From Bugula neritina (lineage: Eukaryota > Bryozoa > Gymnolaemata > Cheilostomatida > Bugulidae), in the NCBI GenBank assembly GCA_964035545.1, contig OZ037769.1, positions 9,773,429-9,837,428 on the forward strand: a stretch of 64,000 nucleotides of DNA, read 5' to 3'. This document shows, piece by piece, positions 59,685 through 64,000 of the stretch (its first letter is position 1; the number at the start of each line of letters is the position of its first letter). Made by a program: the position numbers and the translations under genes. The notes beneath the pieces were generated by a model. The model was not told the origin of the DNA. It did no database searches and saw nothing but the letters and a program-made list of their open reading frames with translations.

Positions 59685-62600
59685 CATACCGAAATTCACT
59701 GGAACATACTGGAATAAACTGTGACACACTAAAATATTATGCAACATACTGAAAGATACTGCATTATACTGAAATATACTGCGACACAATGAAATATACT
59801 GCAAACTACTGAAATATACTGCAACATGCCGCAACATGTTGAAATATACTGCAAGATACTGCAACATACTGAGATACAATGTAACATACTGAAATACACT
59901 GCAACATACTGCAAAATACTGCATCATACTGAAATACACTGTAACATACTGAAATACCTTGCAACACATTGGAATATACTGCAACATAATGAAATATATG
60001 GTATCCTGCTGAAATATGTTGCAAACTACTGAAATATACTGCAACATACTGCAATCTATTAAAATAGACTGCAAGATACTGCAACATACTGAGATACACT
60101 GTAACATACTGAAATACACTGCAAATTACTGAAATATACTGCAACATACCGAAACATACTGCACGATACTGCAACATATGGAAGTGCACTGTAACATACT
60201 GAAATACACTGCAACATACTGCAAAATACTGCATCATACTGAAATACACTGTAACATATTGAAATACACTGCAACACATTGAAATATACTGCAACATACT
60301 GAAACATACGGCAACATACTGAAATATACTGCGACACAATGAATGTACTGCAACATACTGAAATATGCTGTAGCATACTGAAATACACTGCAACACACTG
60401 AAGTATACTGTAATATACAGAAATGTACTGTAACATACTGAAACATACGTCAACATACTGAAATGTACCTGAAAACATTGAAACATACTGAAATACACTG
60501 TAACATACTCAAATACTTTGCAACACATTGGAATATACTGCAACATGATGAAATATGTTGCTAACTACTGAAATATACTGCAACGTGCCGCAAAATGTTG
60601 AAATATACTGCAAGATACTGCAACATACTGAAATACACTGTAACATACTGAAATACACTGAAAATTACTGAAAAATACTGCAACATACTGAAATATACTG
60701 CAAGATACTGCAACATACTGAAATACACTGTAACATACTGAAATACAGTGCAACATAATGAAATATACTGCAAGATACCGAAATATGCTGCACGATACTG
60801 CAACATATGGAAGTACACTGTAACATACTGAAATACACTGCAACATACTGCAAAATATTGCATCATACTGAAATACACTGTAACATACTGAGATACTTTG
60901 CAACACATTGGAATATACTGCAACATACTGAAATACACTGTAACATACTGAAATACACTGAAAATTACTGAGATATACTGCAAGACACTGCAACATACTG
61001 AAATACACTGTAACATACTGAAATACACAGCAAATTACTGAAATATACTGCAACATACTGAAATATACTGCAAGATACTGCAACATACTGAAATACAGTG
61101 TAACATACTGAAATACACTGCTACACAATTGAATATACTGCAACGTACCGAAATATATGGTAAACTACTGAAATATGTTACAAAATACTGAAATATACTG
61201 AAATATACTGCAACATACTAAAATATACTGCAAGATACTGCAACATACTGCAACATACTGAAATACATTGTAAGATACTGAAATACACTGCAATATACTG
61301 CAACATACTGAAATATACTGCGACGTATCGAAATATGCTGCAACATACTGAAATACACTGCAAGATACTGCAACATACTGAAATACACTGTAACATACTG
61401 AAATACACTACAACATACTGAAATATACTGAAACATACCGAAATATACTGCACGATACTGCAACATACGGAAGTATACTGTAAACTGTAACATACTGAAA
61501 TACACTGTAACATACTGAAATACACTGTAAATTACTGAAATATACTGCAAGATACTGCAACATACTGAAATACATTGTAAGGTACTGGAATACAGTGCAA
61601 CATACTGAAACATACTGCAACATACTGAAATACACTGTAACATCTTGAAATACACTGCAAAACATTGAAATATACTGCAACATACTGAAACATACGGCAA
61701 CATAATGAAATATACTGCGACACATTGAAATATACCGCAACATACTGAAATTCACTGGAACATACTAGAATAAACTGTGACACACTAAAATATTATGCAA
61801 CACACTGAAAGATACTGCATTATACTGAAATATACTGCGACACAATGAAATATACTGCAACCTACTGAAATATGCTGTAGCATACTGAAATACACTGCAA
61901 CACACTGAAGTATACTGTAATATACAGAAATGTACTGTAACATACTGAAACATACGTCAACATACTGAAATGTACTGCAACATATTGAAATATACTGCAA
62001 CACATTGAAATATACTGCAACATACTGAAATACACTGCACGATACAGCTACATATGGAAGTACACTGTAACGTACTGAAATACACTGTAACATATTGAAA
62101 TACACTGCAACACATTGAAATATACTGCAACATACTGAAACATACGGCAACATACTAAAATATACTGCGACACAATGAATGTATTGCAACATACTGAAAT
62201 ATGCTGTAGCATACTGGAATACACTGCAACACACTGAAGTCTACTGTAATATACAGAAATGTACTGTAACATACTGAAACATACAACAACATACTGAAAT
62301 TTACTGCAACATACTGAAATATACTGCAACATACTGAAATACACTGTAACATACTGAAATACACTGCAACATACGGCAACATACTGAAACACACTGTAAC
62401 ATATTGAAATACACTGCAACACATTGAAATATACTGCAACATACTGAAACATATGGTAACCTACTGAATAATGTTGAAAACTACTGAAATATACTGCAAC
62501 ATACTGCACGATAATGAAACATACTGCAACATACTGAAAGATACTGCAAGATACTGCAACATACTGAAATACACTGTAACATACTGAAATACACTACAAC

Positions 62601-62796
62601 ATACTGAAATATACTGAAACATACCGAAATATACTGCACGATACTGCAACATACGGAAGTATACTGTAAACTGTAACATACTGAAATACACCGTAACATA
62701 CTGAAATACACTATAAATTACTGAAATATACTGCAAGATACTGCAACATACTGAAATACATTGTAAGATACTGAAAAACACTGCAACATACTGCAA
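59685..62796. repeat. 3.3-kb block, unit 4 copy 2, with 200-bp deletion (3,112 bp)
   Basis: Matches copy 1 at offset 3,312 up to about 61,540 and at 3,112 from about 61,580. In copy 1 the string GCAACATACTGAAATACATT followed by GTAAG occurs twice, 200 bp apart (ending near 58,268 and 58,468). Here it occurs once and joins the left flank of the first to the right flank of the second. It carries AGAATAAAC at 61,767, the private state of the copy-1 type rather than unit 1 copy 2. Confidence 0.85.
61538..61582. other. Breakpoint of the 200-bp deletion
   Basis: The stretch shared by both 200-bp-spaced parents runs through GATACTGCAACATACTG and AAATACATTGTAAG. To its left is GAAATATACTGC (left parent; the right parent has GAACTATACTGC). 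To its right is GTACTGGAATAC (right parent; the left parent has ATACTGAAAAAC). The exchange therefore lies within about 40 bp of identical sequence. Confidence 0.85.
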
Positions 62797-63555
62797 CATA
62801 CTGAAATACAGTGTAACATATTGAAATACACAGCAAAACAATGAAATATTCTGCAACATACTGAAACATACAGCAACATACTGAAATACACTGTAAGGTA
62901 CTGAAATACACTGAAAATTGCTGAAATATACTGCAACATACTGAATTATACTGCAGCATAATGAAATATACTGCAAGATACTGCAACATACTGAAATACA
63001 TTGTAAGGTACTGGAATACAGTGCAACATACTGAAACATACTGCAACATACTGAAATACACTGTAACATCTTGAAATACACTGCAAAACATTGAAATATA
63101 CTGCAACATACTGAAACATACGGCAACATAATGAAATATACTGCGACACATTGAAATATACCGCAACATACTGAAATTCACTGGAACATACTGGAATAAA
63201 CTGTGACACACTAAAATATTATGCAACATACTGAAAGATACTGCATTATACTGAAATATACTGCGACACAATGAAATATGCTGGAACCTACTGAATTATG
63301 CTGTAGCATACTGAAATACACTGCAACACACTGAAGTATACTGTAATATACAGAAATGTACTGTAACATACTGAAACATACGTCAACATACTGAAATGTA
63401 CTGCAACTTATTGAAATATACTGCAACACATTGAAATATACTGCAACATACTGAAATATGCTGTAGCATACTGAAATACACAGCAACATGCTGACGTATA
63501 CTATAATATACAGAAATGTAACGTAAAATACTGAAATATACTTCAACATACTGAA

Positions 63556-63720
63556 ATGTACCTGAAAACATTGAAACATACTGAAATACACTGTAACATA
63601 CTGAATTACTTTGCAACACATTGGAATATACTGCAACATGATGAAATATGTTGCAAACAACTGAAATATACTGCAACATGCCGCAACATGTTGAAATATA
63701 CTGCAAGATACTGCAACATA
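63556..63720. other. Breakpoint zone of the 769-bp deletion in unit 4
   Basis: Unit 4 has one D block, followed after only 122 bp by block G, the spacing of D2-G2. The sequence left of D matches the D1 context (offset 27,410 to unit 1). Unit 1 has D1 and D2 769 bp apart. The exchange therefore took place inside D, unlike in unit 2, where it took place inside G. Confidence 0.75.
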
Positions 63721-64000
63721 CTGAGATACACTGTAACATACTGAAATACACTGCAACATACTGCAAAATACTGCATCATACTGAAATACACTGTAACATA
63801 CTGAAATACCTTGCAACACATTGGAATATACTGCAACATAATGAAATATATGGTAACCTGCTGAAATACGTTGCAAACTACTGAGATATACTGCAACATA
63901 CTGCAATCTATTGAAATATACTGCAAGATACTGCAACATACTGAGATACACTGTGACATACTGAAATACACTGCAAATTACTGAAATATACTGCAACATA

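Larger units (their letters stand above)
2162..64000. repeat. Satellite B array (20-bp dimer CATACTGAAATACACTGCAA)
   Basis: All of this stretch is head-to-tail decamers of the form YAYACTGNAA, normally alternating CATACTGAAA with TATACTGCAA, TACACTGTAA or TACACTGCAA, giving a 20-bp dimer. All copies face the same way and there is no inverted segment. GC content of the consensus dimer is 30% and the plus strand is strongly A-rich. The minus-strand decamer has no stop in any phase, which explains the long overlapping open frames there. Minus frames end mainly where a variant such as ATTACTGAAA (TAA on the minus strand, hence the common ...FQ ending), AACTACTG (TAG) or ACTTAAAA occurs. No unique insert longer than about two decamers was found. 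The array runs off the right end of the window. Confidence 0.97.
54791..64000. repeat. Large HOR unit 4 (partial, at least 9,210 bp)
   Basis: Same start as units 1-3. It follows unit 1 at offset 27,610 through the first 3,312-bp block and most of a second, then at 27,410 after a 200-bp loss near 61,560, and at 26,641 after loss of 769 bp near 63,650. It is still inside the tail when the window ends. Like unit 1 and unlike unit 2, it carries two 3.3-kb blocks. Confidence 0.85.

Noticed and set aside
2162-64000. CRISPR-like array of short direct repeats
   Set aside because: Repeats are contiguous decamers with no unique spacers of constant length, and there are no cas genes.
2162-64000. Identity with the Drosophila AATAACATAG decamer satellite (shared AACATA)
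   Set aside because: Only six bases match. The CTG core present in every satellite B decamer is absent from AATAACATAG.
1-64000. Bacterial, phage or viral genome segment
   Set aside because: No non-repetitive coding sequence, ribosome-binding sites or operon structure anywhere. Tens of kilobases of nested decamer HORs are typical of eukaryotic satellites.

Overview
The whole 64-kb window is tandemly repeated satellite DNA. I see no protein gene, RNA gene, mobile element or other unique-sequence island. Two satellite families meet near base 2,161. Satellite A (1 to about 2,161) is built on alternating decamers GTGCCTAAAT and GTGCTAAAAA. Satellite B (about 2,162 to 64,000) is built on a 20-bp dimer of decamers, consensus CATACTGAAATAYACTGYAA. 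Both run past the window ends. Megabase-like arrays of short monomers organised into nested higher-order repeats (HORs) point to a eukaryotic heterochromatic, centromeric or similar block. The species cannot be assigned from the sequence.

Layout. (1) 1-2,161: satellite A, with a partial 1.2-kb HOR and a 236-bp tandem pair. (2) 2,162-7,239: boundary-proximal satellite B with 3.1-kb, 550-bp and 740-bp duplications and relatively diverged decamers. (3) 7,061-15,500: 1.0-1.4-kb HORs, each usually marked by one GGAATAAACTGTGACACAC landmark. (4) 15,500-27,180: overlapping duplications at offsets 2,974, 3,343, 4,190, 6,796 and 7,913 bp. (5) 27,181-64,000: four very large, nearly identical HOR units that start at the same unusual decamer (TTTACGAAAG), with unit lengths 11,518, 7,558, 8,534 and at least 9,210 bp. 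Their length differences are accounted for by gain or loss of a 3,312-bp block, of 649- or 769-bp blocks, and by one chimeric junction. A 16,092-bp superunit (33.8-49.9 kb repeated from 49.9 kb) overlies these units.

Why the window looks 'coding'. The satellite B decamer read on the minus strand contains no stop codon in any phase. Because 10 is not a multiple of 3, all three minus frames cycle through the same open decapeptide. This gives hundreds of overlapping Cys/Tyr/Val/Ser-rich open frames (up to 471 codons, 8,533-9,948). I regard them all as artefacts and annotate no CDS. Nothing here works as a pathway. The biology on view is array evolution by unequal exchange, replication slippage and segmental duplication. 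Block boundaries were found by eye from shared variant decamers and are accurate to roughly 10-40 bp unless stated.
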